DNA of 6,126 nucleotides from Neofamilia sp964346535 (GTDB taxonomy: Bacteria; Bacillota; Clostridia; Tissierellales; Peptoniphilaceae). The notes under the pieces were generated by a model. That model was not told where the DNA came from, made no database searches, and worked only from the letters and a program-made list of their open reading frames with translations. The translations under genes were made by a program, and so were the position numbers. The stretch spans positions 1 to 6,126 of the forward strand of contig CAYFUN010000044.1 in the NCBI GenBank assembly GCA_964346535.1. Direction: 5' to 3'. How positions within the stretch are numbered: position 1 is the first letter of the stretch; each line of letters begins with the position of its first letter. Shown in pieces: positions 1 through 4,970 of this stretch.

Positions 1-612
1 ATGTTAGACAAAAGTAACTTTGAAACTATAACTAGAGACATGGCTAGAGATAACTCAGTAAAGTCATTTATATATATTCTAGTCCAAGGAACTTTATCTC
101 TTAGTATTTTAGGAACCAATCAAATTGGCCTATTAAATTTACTAAGAGGTGGAGGATATTCTATAAGGGGCCTAATCGAAATTTTTAAAAGTTCCTACAA
201 GGATATTTTGCTAGTGGCCTTTTTAATAACTTTCATTTCAAGACTTGTAGGTCTTATTCCTATTCTTGGTGGAATTTTATTAGTTGTTGTATCCCTAGCT
301 TTTTGTTTTTCCTTTTTCTTAATTTACGACTTTAAGGCCAAGGGACCTGATAGTTATCTAAAGGGATCAGCAAATCTTACAAATGGTCACAAGCTTAGAC
401 TTTTTATTTTAAATATTCTTTATGACTTTGTTCCTATAATTCTTGGAGTAGTTTTAGCAATAATAAGTATTGTTACAAAAAGCTTGTCTCTAGGCATAGG
501 CGGAGTTATTATTACTATTTTACTTCTAACTTTAACTTCACTACTATCAACTATAGGCCAAAGCATTTATTACGATGAGATAATTAAAGAAAAAGATCCA
601 ACAATTGTATAA
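1..612 (+). CDS. DUF975-like integral membrane protein (5' end uncertain)
   Basis: The reading frame is open from the first base to a TAA at 610-612 and encodes 203 residues. It is strongly hydrophobic, with likely membrane segments near residues 22-38, 68-86, 88-109, 133-157 and 164-188. A soluble linker (about 110-132) contains YLKGSANLTNGHKLRLF, which resembles the 'LK.s..l..GhK.rLF' linker of DUF975 proteins, and the last segment ends in a SIYYDEII stretch like the family's C-terminal Y-x-D/E motif. DUF975 proteins are poorly characterised membrane proteins of Firmicutes with no agreed function. The ATG lies exactly at base 1, so no ribosome binding site can be seen and the true start may be upstream. 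The family assignment rests on recalled motif patterns and is moderate; the membrane nature is clear. Confidence 0.6.
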   Translation: MLDKSNFETITRDMARDNSVKSFIYILVQGTLSLSILGTNQIGLLNLLRGGGYSIRGLIEIFKSSYKDILLVAFLITFISRLVGLIPILGGILLVVVSLAFCFSFFLIYDFKAKGPDSYLKGSANLTNGHKLRLFILNILYDFVPIILGVVLAIISIVTKSLSLGIGGVIITILLLTLTSLLSTIGQSIYYDEIIKEKDPTIV

Positions 613-628
613 AGCAAACGTACAAAGC

Positions 629-671
629 AAAAAGCCCTGGGAATGAATTAAACCTAGGGCCTTATTTTTTT
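629..671. terminator. Bidirectional intrinsic terminator between convergent genes
   Basis: GCCCTGGG (634-641) pairs with CCTAGGGC (653-660) as an 8-bp stem with one G-U, around an 11-nt loop. On the plus strand it is followed by CTTA and seven T (665-671). On the minus strand the same stem forms with a single A-C mismatch and is followed by five T (plus-strand A629-633). It serves the DUF975-like gene on one strand and tadA on the other. The base of the stem is one nucleotide beyond the tadA stop codon (662-664). Confidence 0.85.
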
Positions 672-1111
672 CTTAAGTTTTTAAAAAAATCGCTGAGAAT
701 TTGTGAGCATTGGTCTTCTAAAAGTCCAAAAACAACAGGGAAGGAGTGGTTGAAGCTAGGATGATTTGAAAGATCAAGGGCAGACCCACAAGATCCCATA
801 CGAGGATCTCTTGTTCCAACGTAGAGTTTTCTAATTCTAGAATTTAACATGTAGCCTGCACACATGGGACAGGGCTCTAGGGTTACATAGACGTCGCAGT
901 CTTCTAGCCACCAAGATCCTAAAGTCTCACAAGCCTGGCTTAGGGCTATAACCTCAGCGTGGTAGAGAGAATTATTTTTTTCGATTTTTTTATTGTAACC
1001 AGAGCCAATGACATTACCATCTTTAACGACGACGCAGCCAATTGGCACTTCATTATTTGCATAGGCCTTTTTTGCTTCCTCTAGGGCCAAAGCCATAAAA
1101 TATTCTTCCAT
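662..1111 (-). CDS. tadA: tRNA-specific adenosine deaminase TadA
   Basis: The 149-residue protein belongs to the cytidine/deoxycytidylate deaminase fold. It has the HAE active-site motif (zinc ligand H51, proton-shuttle E53) and PCPMC (zinc ligands C81 and C84). The spacing and length match bacterial TadA, which deaminates the wobble adenosine A34 to inosine in tRNA-Arg(ACG) so that one tRNA reads CGU, CGC and CGA. EVPIGCVVV (21-29), the VTLEPC stretch (76-81) and a GTRDPRMG stretch (99-106) are typical of TadA rather than of guanine or cytosine deaminases. The ATG is preceded on the minus strand by GAGGTGG, six bases away. It is transcribed away from the ribosomal cluster and toward the DUF975-like gene. 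In some Firmicutes tadA neighbours the SRP RNA gene; I saw no SRP RNA in the upstream gap. A weak TATACT (minus strand, 1179-1174) could be its -10, but no convincing -35 accompanies it. Confidence 0.95.
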   Translation of the reverse strand: MEEYFMALALEEAKKAYANNEVPIGCVVVKDGNVIGSGYNKKIEKNNSLYHAEVIALSQACETLGSWWLEDCDVYVTLEPCPMCAGYMLNSRIRKLYVGTRDPRMGSCGSALDLSNHPSFNHSFPVVFGLLEDQCSQILSDFFKNLRKK

Positions 1112-1241
1112 TTATATCCACCTCAAACTTTATTAATCACGGAAAAATTTAATTTCAAAAGACTTTATCTATAAGTATAATTATGGTATCATATTTTTAG
1201 CTAAAAAAGAGAGAAATTTCAAGAAAATAATTTAAAAATTC

Positions 1242-1270
1242 TTGCAAGTTTTATCTTTATATGCTATACT
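1242..1270 (+). promoter_or_regulatory. Sigma-A promoter of rpmG-secE-nusG
   Basis: TTGCAA (1242-1247) and TATACT (1265-1270) are separated by exactly 17 bp, each differing from consensus by one or two bases. The predicted start is near 1277, giving a leader of about 117 nt before rpmG. Nothing else in the 282-bp divergent gap between tadA and rpmG is as good. A TATAAT at 1176-1181 lacks a matching -35. Confidence 0.8.
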
Positions 1271-1293
1271 AACTTAGATAGAAATAAAGCCAT

Positions 1294-1315
1294 AGGGTTT
1301 AGAGGCCCTTTTTTT
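1294..1315 (+). terminator. Short terminator-like hairpin in the rpmG-secE-nusG leader
   Basis: AGGGTT (1294-1299) can pair with GGCCCT (1304-1309) through four Watson-Crick and two G-U pairs around a UAGA tetraloop. Seven T (1309-1315) follow. It sits only about 17 nt after the predicted transcription start. The form is that of an intrinsic terminator, so it could be an attenuator for the operon, but the stem is short and I cannot identify a clear antiterminator. GCC at 1289-1291 could compete by pairing with GGC at 1304-1306. Confidence 0.45.
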
Positions 1316-1393
1316 ATTGAGTGAATTAAAGACTAAATAAAAGATTTTATTTCTCAAAACTTTCAATTAAAATCTATTTATAGGAGGTGCCAA

Positions 1394-1543
1394 ATGGCTG
1401 ATAGAGTAACTCTAGCTTGCCAAGAGTGCAAGAACAGAAACTATGTAACTTATAAGAATAAGAAGAATACTACTGAAAGACTTGAGTTGAAAAAATATTG
1501 CAAATTCTGCAAGACTCACACAAGTCACAAAGAAACTAAATAG
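1394..1543 (+). CDS. rpmG: 50S ribosomal protein L33, zinc-binding form
   Basis: This short gene encodes 49 residues, from ATG at 1394 to TAG at 1541-1543. It starts MADRVTLACQECKNRNY and contains two CxxC pairs (C9/C12 and C36/C39), the zinc-ribbon ligands of the C+ type of L33. L33 is a small 50S protein that lies near the E site. AGGAGGT (1382-1388) lies five bases before the ATG. It is the first gene after the promoter at 1242-1270 and is followed after 16 bases by secE; rpmG-secE-nusG is a common order in Firmicutes. Many Firmicutes carry a second, cysteine-free L33 that replaces the zinc form under zinc starvation. None is visible here. Confidence 0.96.
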   Translation: MADRVTLACQECKNRNYVTYKNKKNTTERLELKKYCKFCKTHTSHKETK

Positions 1544-1559
1544 GATAGGAGTGAGTTAA

Positions 1560-1763
1560 GTGACTGAAAAAGTTAACAAAGAAGGCCGCGTAAAAAGATA
1601 CTTTAAGGGTGTCAGAACTGAACTTAAAAAAGTAGTTTGGCCTAGCAAATCAGAACTATTAAAATATTCCGCTCTTGTTTTAGTTTTAAGTATTGTATCT
1701 GCTCTATTTATATACTTATTCGACTTTATTATTCACAAGCTTTTAGGCTTAGTAATAGGATAA
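1560..1763 (+). CDS. secE: Preprotein translocase subunit SecE
   Basis: The protein has 67 residues and the single-membrane-span form of SecE found in most bacteria outside the enterics. A basic, amphipathic N-terminal region leads into the signature TELKKVVWPSKSE (20-32), the conserved cytoplasmic helix that clamps SecY. One transmembrane helix follows at about 36-58, then a short tail. SecE is an essential partner of SecY and SecG in the plasma-membrane protein-export channel. The start is GTG at 1560, supported by AGGAG (1547-1551) eight bases upstream. It lies between rpmG and nusG in the same transcription unit, 15 bases before nusG. Confidence 0.95.
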   Translation: MTEKVNKEGRVKRYFKGVRTELKKVVWPSKSELLKYSALVLVLSIVSALFIYLFDFIIHKLLGLVIG

Positions 1764-1778
1764 TACGAGGGGATAGTT

Positions 1779-2333
1779 TTGACAGAAATTATTAATGAAA
1801 GAAAAGACAGAGACCCAAGAGCAAGATGGTATGTAGTCCACACCTATTCTGGTCATGAAAACAAGGTTAAGACAACTATGGAGCTTATGGTTAAAAACCA
1901 AGGCATGGAAGACCTTGTACAAGAAATAGAAGTTCCAACTGAAGAACTAGTAGAAACTAAAGATGGAGTTGAAAAGGTAAAGGAAACAAAACTTTATCCT
2001 AGCTATGTTCTTGTAAAAATGATTATGACTGATGAGTCTTGGTACCTAGTTAGAAACACTAGGGGAGTTACAGGATTTTTAGGACCTGCATCAAACCCTA
2101 TTCCCCTAACTAAGGAAGAAGAAAAGGCCCTAGGTGTTAAGGAAGTTAGAAGAATTGACTACGACTACCATGTTGGTGATTCTGTTAAGATTATTGACGG
2201 ACCTTTTGAAAACTTCTTGGGACAAATTGAAAGTATTAATAAGGACAAGGAAGAAGTTACGGTTTTCATATCTATGTTTAATAGGGAAACCAAATTAGAT
2301 CTTGGTTTTGACCAAGTAGAAAAAGTTCAATAA
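1779..2333 (+). CDS. nusG: Transcription termination/antitermination factor NusG
   Basis: The protein has 184 residues, the usual NusG length. The N-terminal NGN domain begins at ARWYVVHTYSGHENKV (15-30) and includes LYPSYVLVKM (72-81) and RNTRGVTGFLG (92-102); it contacts the RNA polymerase clamp. A linker leads to the C-terminal KOW domain (about 131-182) with VGDSVKIIDGPFENFLGQI (132-150). NusG affects elongation and pausing and couples transcription to ribosomes through the KOW domain. The start is TTG at 1779, with GAGGGG (1767-1772) six bases upstream. No earlier in-frame start fits and the first internal ATG would remove the core of the NGN domain. It is followed by rplK after 71 bases with no terminator, so read-through is expected. 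Confidence 0.97.
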   Translation: MTEIINERKDRDPRARWYVVHTYSGHENKVKTTMELMVKNQGMEDLVQEIEVPTEELVETKDGVEKVKETKLYPSYVLVKMIMTDESWYLVRNTRGVTGFLGPASNPIPLTKEEEKALGVKEVRRIDYDYHVGDSVKIIDGPFENFLGQIESINKDKEEVTVFISMFNRETKLDLGFDQVEKVQ

Positions 2334-2336
2334 TAT
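2308..2336 (+). promoter_or_regulatory. Possible internal promoter for rplK-rplA
   Basis: TTGACC (2308-2313, five of six consensus) and TAATAT (2331-2336, four of six) are 17 bp apart at the very end of nusG. Spacing is ideal but the -10 is weak and the sites overlap coding sequence, so chance is possible. If used, transcription would start near 2343 and the transcript would still carry the L1-type motif at 2361-2389. Confidence 0.3.
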
Positions 2337-2352
2337 CGCATTAGCGTTATTA
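2331..2352 (+). other. Hairpin covering the nusG stop codon
   Basis: TAATA-T-CGC (2331-2339) pairs with GCG-T-TATTA (2344-2352). The stem has eight base pairs with one T-T mismatch around an ATTA loop. No U-tract follows, so it is not an intrinsic terminator. It may be an RNA processing or stability element, or a chance palindrome in AT-rich sequence; nothing here decides between these. Confidence 0.4.
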
Positions 2353-2360
2353 TATAGAAA

Positions 2361-2389
2361 GTGGGAGGGAAAGACCCGCTAAATACCAC
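2361..2389 (+). promoter_or_regulatory. L1-binding mRNA motif (translational operator) before rplK
   Basis: GUGG (2361-2364) pairs with CCAC (2386-2389). An asymmetric internal loop of GA (2365-2366) opposite GCUAAAUA (2378-2385) follows. An inner stem GGG/CCC (2367-2369 with 2375-2377) is capped by AAAGA. This is the layout of ribosomal protein L1 sites in L11-L1 operon mRNAs, which mimic the L1 site in 23S rRNA. It ends two bases before AGGAGG (2392-2397) of rplK, so bound L1 could block ribosome loading. The match to the L1 motif is from recall; the structure is visible directly and is repeated before rplA. Confidence 0.8.
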
Positions 2390-2404
2390 AAAGGAGGAAT
2401 TTTT

Positions 2405-2830
2405 ATGGCAAAGAAAGTCATAGCTATAGTAAAATTACAAATACCTGCAGGAAAAGCTACACCAGCACCTCCAGTAGGAACTGCACTAGGACCTCACGGG
2501 GTTAACATTATGGAGTTCACCAAGTCTTTTAACTCAAAGACTGCTGACCAAGCTGGAATGATCATTCCAGTTGAAATGACAATATATGCTGACAGAACTT
2601 TTGATTACATTACAAAAGTATCTCCAATGGCAATGCTTATTAAAAAGGAATTAAACCTACAAGCAGCATCAGGTGAACCAAACAAGAAAAAGGTTGGTAA
2701 ATTAACCTTAGACCAAGTGAGAAAAATTGCAGAAACTAAAATGCCTGATTTAAATGCTGGATCAGTTGAAGCCGCTATGGAAATGGTTAAAGGCACAGCT
2801 AGAAGCATGGGCGTTACAGTAGAGGAATAG
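2405..2830 (+). CDS. rplK: 50S ribosomal protein L11
   Basis: The 141-residue protein is full length for L11. The N-terminal domain (about 8-66) contains the flexible proline-rich stretch ATPAPPVGTALGPHGVNI (18-35), the region that contacts GTPase factors and thiopeptide antibiotics. The C-terminal rRNA-binding domain (about 70-139) includes KVGKLTLDQVRKIAETKMPDLN (96-117) and GTARSMGV (130-137). L11 and 23S rRNA helices 43/44 form the GTPase-associated centre, and L11 is needed for RelA-type stringent signalling. The ATG follows AGGAGG by seven bases. It is the first of the rplK-rplA pair, preceded by an L1-type operator, and its stop codon overlaps by one base the second such hairpin. Confidence 0.98.
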   Translation: MAKKVIAIVKLQIPAGKATPAPPVGTALGPHGVNIMEFTKSFNSKTADQAGMIIPVEMTIYADRTFDYITKVSPMAMLIKKELNLQAASGEPNKKKVGKLTLDQVRKIAETKMPDLNAGSVEAAMEMVKGTARSMGVTVEE

Positions 2831-2856
2831 TGGGAGGATTTATCCGCTAAAACCAC
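2830..2856 (+). promoter_or_regulatory. Second L1-binding mRNA motif, before rplA
   Basis: GUGG (2830-2833) pairs with CCAC (2853-2856). The internal loop is GA (2834-2835) opposite GCUAAAA (2846-2852), and the inner stem GGA/UCC (2836-2838 with 2843-2845) is capped by UUUA. The outer stem and both internal-loop strands match the motif at 2361-2389 almost base for base, while the inner stem differs by a compensatory change (GGG/CCC against GGA/UCC). It starts at the last base of the rplK stop codon and ends just before the rplA AGGAGG (2858-2863). Confidence 0.8.
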
Positions 2857-2871
2857 AAGGAGGTTATTTAT

Positions 2872-3564
2872 ATGGCAAAAAGAGGAAAAAAATATTTAGA
2901 AAGCACAAAGCTTTTTGATAAAACAACTAATTACCAGCCAGCAGAAGCTTTTGATTTAGTTACAAAAACGGCAAAAGCAAATTTTGATGAATCAGTTGAG
3001 CTAGCAGTTCGTCTAGGAGTAGACCCAAGACATGCTGACCAACAAGTTAGAGGTACAGTAGTACTTCCAAATGGAACTGGTAAAGATGTAAAAGTATTAG
3101 TTATCACTAAGGGAGACAAAATCAAGGAAGCTGAAGAAGCTGGAGCAGATTTTGTTGGTAGTGAAGAAATGGTTGAAAAAATTCAAACTCAAAACTGGTT
3201 TGACTTTGACGTAATCATTACTACACCTGACATGATGGGACAAGTTGGTAGAATCGGTAGGGTTTTAGGACCTAAAGGTTTAATGCCTAACCCAAAAAGT
3301 GGTACAGTAACTTTTGACGTTGCAGACGCTATTAAAGATATTAAAGCTGGTAAGGTAGAATACAGGGTAGACAAACAAGCTATAATCAACGTAGCTATTG
3401 GCAAGGTATCATTTGGACCAGAAAAATTAAAAGAAAACTTTGATGTAATTATGGACGCTATAGTAAAGGCGAAACCAGCTTCATCTAAGGGTAGATACCT
3501 AAAGAGTGTAAATGTTTCATCTACTATGGGACCTGGTATCAAAGTTAATACTTCAGATTTTTAA
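2872..3564 (+). CDS. rplA: 50S ribosomal protein L1
   Basis: The 230-residue protein is full length for L1. Domain I (the N-terminal part plus the C-terminal segment from about 160) carries the RNA-binding surface: ANFDESVELAVRLGVDPR (36-53) and the conserved STMGPGIKV near the C terminus (217-225). The inserted Rossmann-like domain II spans about 70-158 and ends in the family signature LGPKGLMPNPKSGTV (132-146). L1 forms the mobile L1 stalk at the E site and, in many bacteria, represses its own operon by binding an mRNA mimic of its 23S site; such motifs precede both this gene and rplK. The ATG lies eight bases after AGGAGG (2858-2863). There is no terminator after the stop; the next promoter starts ten bases downstream, so read-through into rplJ is limited only by the L10 attenuator. 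Confidence 0.98.
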   Translation: MAKRGKKYLESTKLFDKTTNYQPAEAFDLVTKTAKANFDESVELAVRLGVDPRHADQQVRGTVVLPNGTGKDVKVLVITKGDKIKEAEEAGADFVGSEEMVEKIQTQNWFDFDVIITTPDMMGQVGRIGRVLGPKGLMPNPKSGTVTFDVADAIKDIKAGKVEYRVDKQAIINVAIGKVSFGPEKLKENFDVIMDAIVKAKPASSKGRYLKSVNVSSTMGPGIKVNTSDF

Positions 3565-3574
3565 TTGAAAGTTG

Positions 3575-3603
3575 TTGACAGAAGTAAATTTAAGTAGTAA
3601 AAT
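3575..3603 (+). promoter_or_regulatory. Strong sigma-A promoter of rplJ-rplL
   Basis: A perfect TTGACA (3575-3580) is separated by 17 bp from TAAAAT (3598-3603, five of six). The predicted start is at about 3609-3611. It gives a leader of about 130 nt, which contains the L10 leader RNA and its terminator. Confidence 0.88.
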
Positions 3604-3610
3604 AGTCTAG

Positions 3611-3726
3611 AAATTAAATAAAATTTTGCCGTAGACAGTAGGTGGACCGAGTCCTTAATTTCCTACCGAGGTCAGATGATTATATATTATTAGTCTCTCC
3701 TTACGTTTACGGTGAGACTATTTTTT
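3611..3726 (+). ncRNA. L10 (rplJ) ribosomal protein leader RNA
   Basis: The segment GCCGTAGACAGTAGGTGGAC starting at 3628 closely resembles the Firmicute L10 leader. GTAGG (3638-3642) pairs with CCTAC (3662-3666), and an inner stem GGAC (3644-3647) pairs with GTCC (3651-3654) around CGA. CCGAGGT (3666-3672) is the conserved 3' flank and can close the structure with GCC at 3628-3630. Downstream, GAGGU (3668-3672) can instead pair with GUCUC (3693-3697), helped by UGAU/AUUA (3677-3680 with 3686-3689), giving an antiterminator that excludes the terminator at 3691-3726. In Bacillus subtilis the L10(L12)4 complex binds this leader and promotes termination. The same logic is readable here: excess L10-L12 would stabilise the upstream fold and free the terminator arm. 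Confidence 0.9.
3691..3726 (+). terminator. Attenuator terminator of the rplJ leader
   Basis: TAGTCTC (3691-3697) pairs perfectly with GAGACTA (3714-3720), with CC/GG (3699-3700 with 3711-3712) able to extend it inside the loop. Six T (3721-3726) follow directly. It lies between promoter and rplJ, so it acts conditionally. The 5' arm is the segment that the antiterminator described for the L10 leader would occupy. Confidence 0.85.
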
Positions 3727-3728
3727 AT

Positions 3729-3743
3729 GGAGGTGAAAGAGTG
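3729..3743 (+). promoter_or_regulatory. Ribosome binding site and GTG start of rplJ
   Basis: GGAGGTGA (3729-3736) lies four bases before GTG (3741-3743). It begins just after the attenuator U-tract. It fixes the rplJ start, because the upstream in-frame GTG at 3642 lies inside the structured L10 leader and has no ribosome binding site. Confidence 0.88.
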
Positions 3744-4292
3744 AAAGACAGTGTTTTAAAACAAAAACAAGCTGTTGTAGCTGAGATTGAAGATAAAATT
3801 AAAAACTCAAAGTCTTTAGTAGTTGTTGACTATAGAGGCCTTTCAGTTGCTGATGTAACAGAACTAAGAAGCCAATTTAGAGAAAACAATGTTGACTATA
3901 AGGTATACAAAAATACTTTAACTAGAAGAGCATTTGAAAATCTTGGATACACAGATATTTTAGAACATCTAACAGGACCAAATGCAATTGCATTTTCTAT
4001 GGACGATGCAACAACTTCTGCAAAGGTAACATCAAAGTTTGCAGAAACTAACAACAAGTTAGAAATTAAAGTTGGTATGCTAGGTGATAATGTTTTAGAC
4101 GTGGCTGAAATCTCTAAACTAGCGAAGATACCTTCAAGAGAAGTTCTCATCGGAAGATTAGTAGGAAGCTTAAATGCTCCAATTTCTAATTTTGTAAATG
4201 TAACTCAACAATTAATAAATACACCAATGAGAAATCTTATTCATGTAGCAGAAACGCTAGCTGAGAGAAAGAGCGCAGAATCTGCAGAATAA
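3741..4292 (+). CDS. rplJ: 50S ribosomal protein L10
   Basis: Starting at GTG 3741 the protein has 183 residues. The N-terminal rRNA-binding domain includes KSLVVVDYRGLSVADVTELR (24-43), YKVYKNTLTRRAFE (53-66) and the conserved LTGPNAIAFS (77-86). The C-terminal helical region (about 135-175) is the platform on which L7/L12 dimers sit. L10 with L12 forms the stalk of the 50S subunit that recruits translation GTPases. The open frame extends upstream to a GTG at 3642, but that 33-residue extension translates the L10 leader and terminator, resembles no L10 N terminus, and lacks a ribosome binding site. The protein is slightly longer than the 166 residues of B. subtilis L10, mainly at the C-terminal end. 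rplL follows after 50 bases. Confidence 0.97.
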   Translation: MKDSVLKQKQAVVAEIEDKIKNSKSLVVVDYRGLSVADVTELRSQFRENNVDYKVYKNTLTRRAFENLGYTDILEHLTGPNAIAFSMDDATTSAKVTSKFAETNNKLEIKVGMLGDNVLDVAEISKLAKIPSREVLIGRLVGSLNAPISNFVNVTQQLINTPMRNLIHVAETLAERKSAESAE

Positions 4293-4342
4293 TTGCAGAA
4301 AAATAAAAATTAATTTAAGAAAAAGTTATGGAGGATTAAATA

Positions 4343-4720
4343 ATGAACATTGAACAAATTATTGAGACTATTGATGGTCTAACAGTTGTAGAATTAAACG
4401 AATTAGTAGAAGCACTTCAAGAAAAATACGGAGTATCAGCAGCACCAGTTATGATGGCTGGAGCAGCAGTAGCTGGTGGAGAAGCAGCACCTGCAGCAGA
4501 AGCTGAAAAAGATTCTTATGATGTAGTATTAGCTGAAGCTGGAGCAGAAAAAATTGCTGTAATTAAAGTAGTAAGAGAAATTACTGGCCTAGGACTAAAA
4601 GATGCTAAGGCTCTAGTAGACGAAGCTCCAAAAGCAGTTAAAGAAGGCGCTAGCAAAGACGAAGCTAACGAAATCAAAGAAAAACTTGAAGCAGCAGGAG
4701 CTAAAGTTGAATTAAAGTAA
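4343..4720 (+). CDS. rplL: 50S ribosomal protein L7/L12
   Basis: The 125-residue protein has the normal L7/L12 layout. An N-terminal dimerisation and L10-binding helix pair spans about 1-30 (QIIETIDGLTVVELNELVEA). An alanine/glycine-rich flexible hinge follows at about 33-54. The globular C-terminal domain (about 57-125) holds the factor-binding signature EKIAVIKVVREITGLGLKDAK (69-89) with conserved K75, G82, G84 and K86. L7/L12 is present in several copies per ribosome and stimulates GTP hydrolysis by EF-Tu, EF-G and IF2. The ATG is eight bases after GGAGG (4330-4334). It is the last gene of the cluster; a strong terminator lies 12 bases after its stop, and rpoB does not follow. Confidence 0.98.
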   Translation: MNIEQIIETIDGLTVVELNELVEALQEKYGVSAAPVMMAGAAVAGGEAAPAAEAEKDSYDVVLAEAGAEKIAVIKVVREITGLGLKDAKALVDEAPKAVKEGASKDEANEIKEKLEAAGAKVELK

Positions 4721-4732
4721 TAAATAACTTTT

Positions 4733-4760
4733 AAAAGTGCCAAAGTTTGGCACTTTTTTT
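4733..4760 (+). terminator. Strong intrinsic terminator after rplL
   Basis: AAAAGTGCCAA (4733-4743) pairs perfectly with TTGGCACTTTT (4747-4757), an 11-bp stem with a three-base AGT loop. The T run covers 4754-4760. It ends the ribosomal protein transcript. Confidence 0.93.
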
Positions 4761-4865
4761 ATGTTTAAATTTCTATTTATGACCTATTAAAATTTAGTTA
4801 AAGGCAAAGAAAAATCTTGTTTATAAAATAGTTGAAAATCTTATAAAAATCCACGAAAATTTGGA

Positions 4866-4899
4866 TAAAATTTCCATTAAAGTATTTAAAATTTCCATT
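4866..4899. repeat. Two 13-bp direct repeats, 21 bp apart, at the XRE/cupin promoter
   Basis: TAAAATTTCCATT occurs identically at 4866-4878 and 4887-4899. The 21-bp period is two turns of B-DNA, so both copies would face the same side of the helix. The second copy overlaps the -35 and spacer of the candidate promoter at 4885-4913. The first also forms TGGA-N7-TCCA (4862-4876) with the bases before it. This is the layout of an operator, and the gene downstream encodes a DNA-binding protein, but binding is inferred. Confidence 0.5.
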
Positions 4900-4913
4900 T
4901 TTACTAGTATAAT
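4885..4913 (+). promoter_or_regulatory. Promoter of the XRE/cupin regulator gene
   Basis: A perfect TATAAT (4908-4913) lies 17 bp after TTTAAA (4885-4890, four of six consensus). The predicted start near 4920 gives a leader of about 50 nt. The poor -35 overlaps one copy of the 13-bp repeat, which would suit a regulated promoter. The rest of the 210-bp gap from 4761 holds only AT-rich sequence without a gene. Confidence 0.65.
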
Positions 4914-4930
4914 GAAAATGATAAATACTA
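4905..4930. repeat. Inverted repeat spanning -10 and start of the XRE/cupin promoter
   Basis: TAGTAT (4905-4910) is mirrored by ATACTA (4925-4930), with 14 bases between. It overlaps the -10 hexamer and the predicted start, a usual place for an autorepressor site. A second pair, AATGAA (4911-4916) and TTCATT (4941-4946), overlaps it. Six-base matches in sequence this AT-rich can arise by chance. Confidence 0.3.
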
Positions 4931-4970
4931 TACATAAATATTCATTGTTTTTATAAAAAAAGGAGCAAAA

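Noticed and set aside
1112..1241. Search for an SRP RNA or tRNA gene between tadA and rpmG
   Set aside because: The stretch is AT-rich with no tRNA arms, CCA end or SRP tetraloop motif; only weak -10-like sequences and a short TATG-GTAT-CATA palindrome (1182-1193) are present.
2605..3542. Minus-strand open frames opposite rplK and rplA (2605-2856, 2931-3125, 3189-3542)
   Set aside because: They are antisense shadows of highly conserved ribosomal protein genes, lack ribosome binding sites, and their translations look like no protein family.
4281..4299. Six-pair stem TCTGCA/TGCAGA over the rplJ stop codon
   Set aside because: Short, no U-tract, and partly forced by coding sequence; too little to call a regulatory element.
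3896..4743. Minus-strand open frames opposite rplJ and rplL (3896-4150, 4516-4743)
   Set aside because: They mirror the codon bias of the genes on the other strand; the second runs through the rplL terminator. No start signals.
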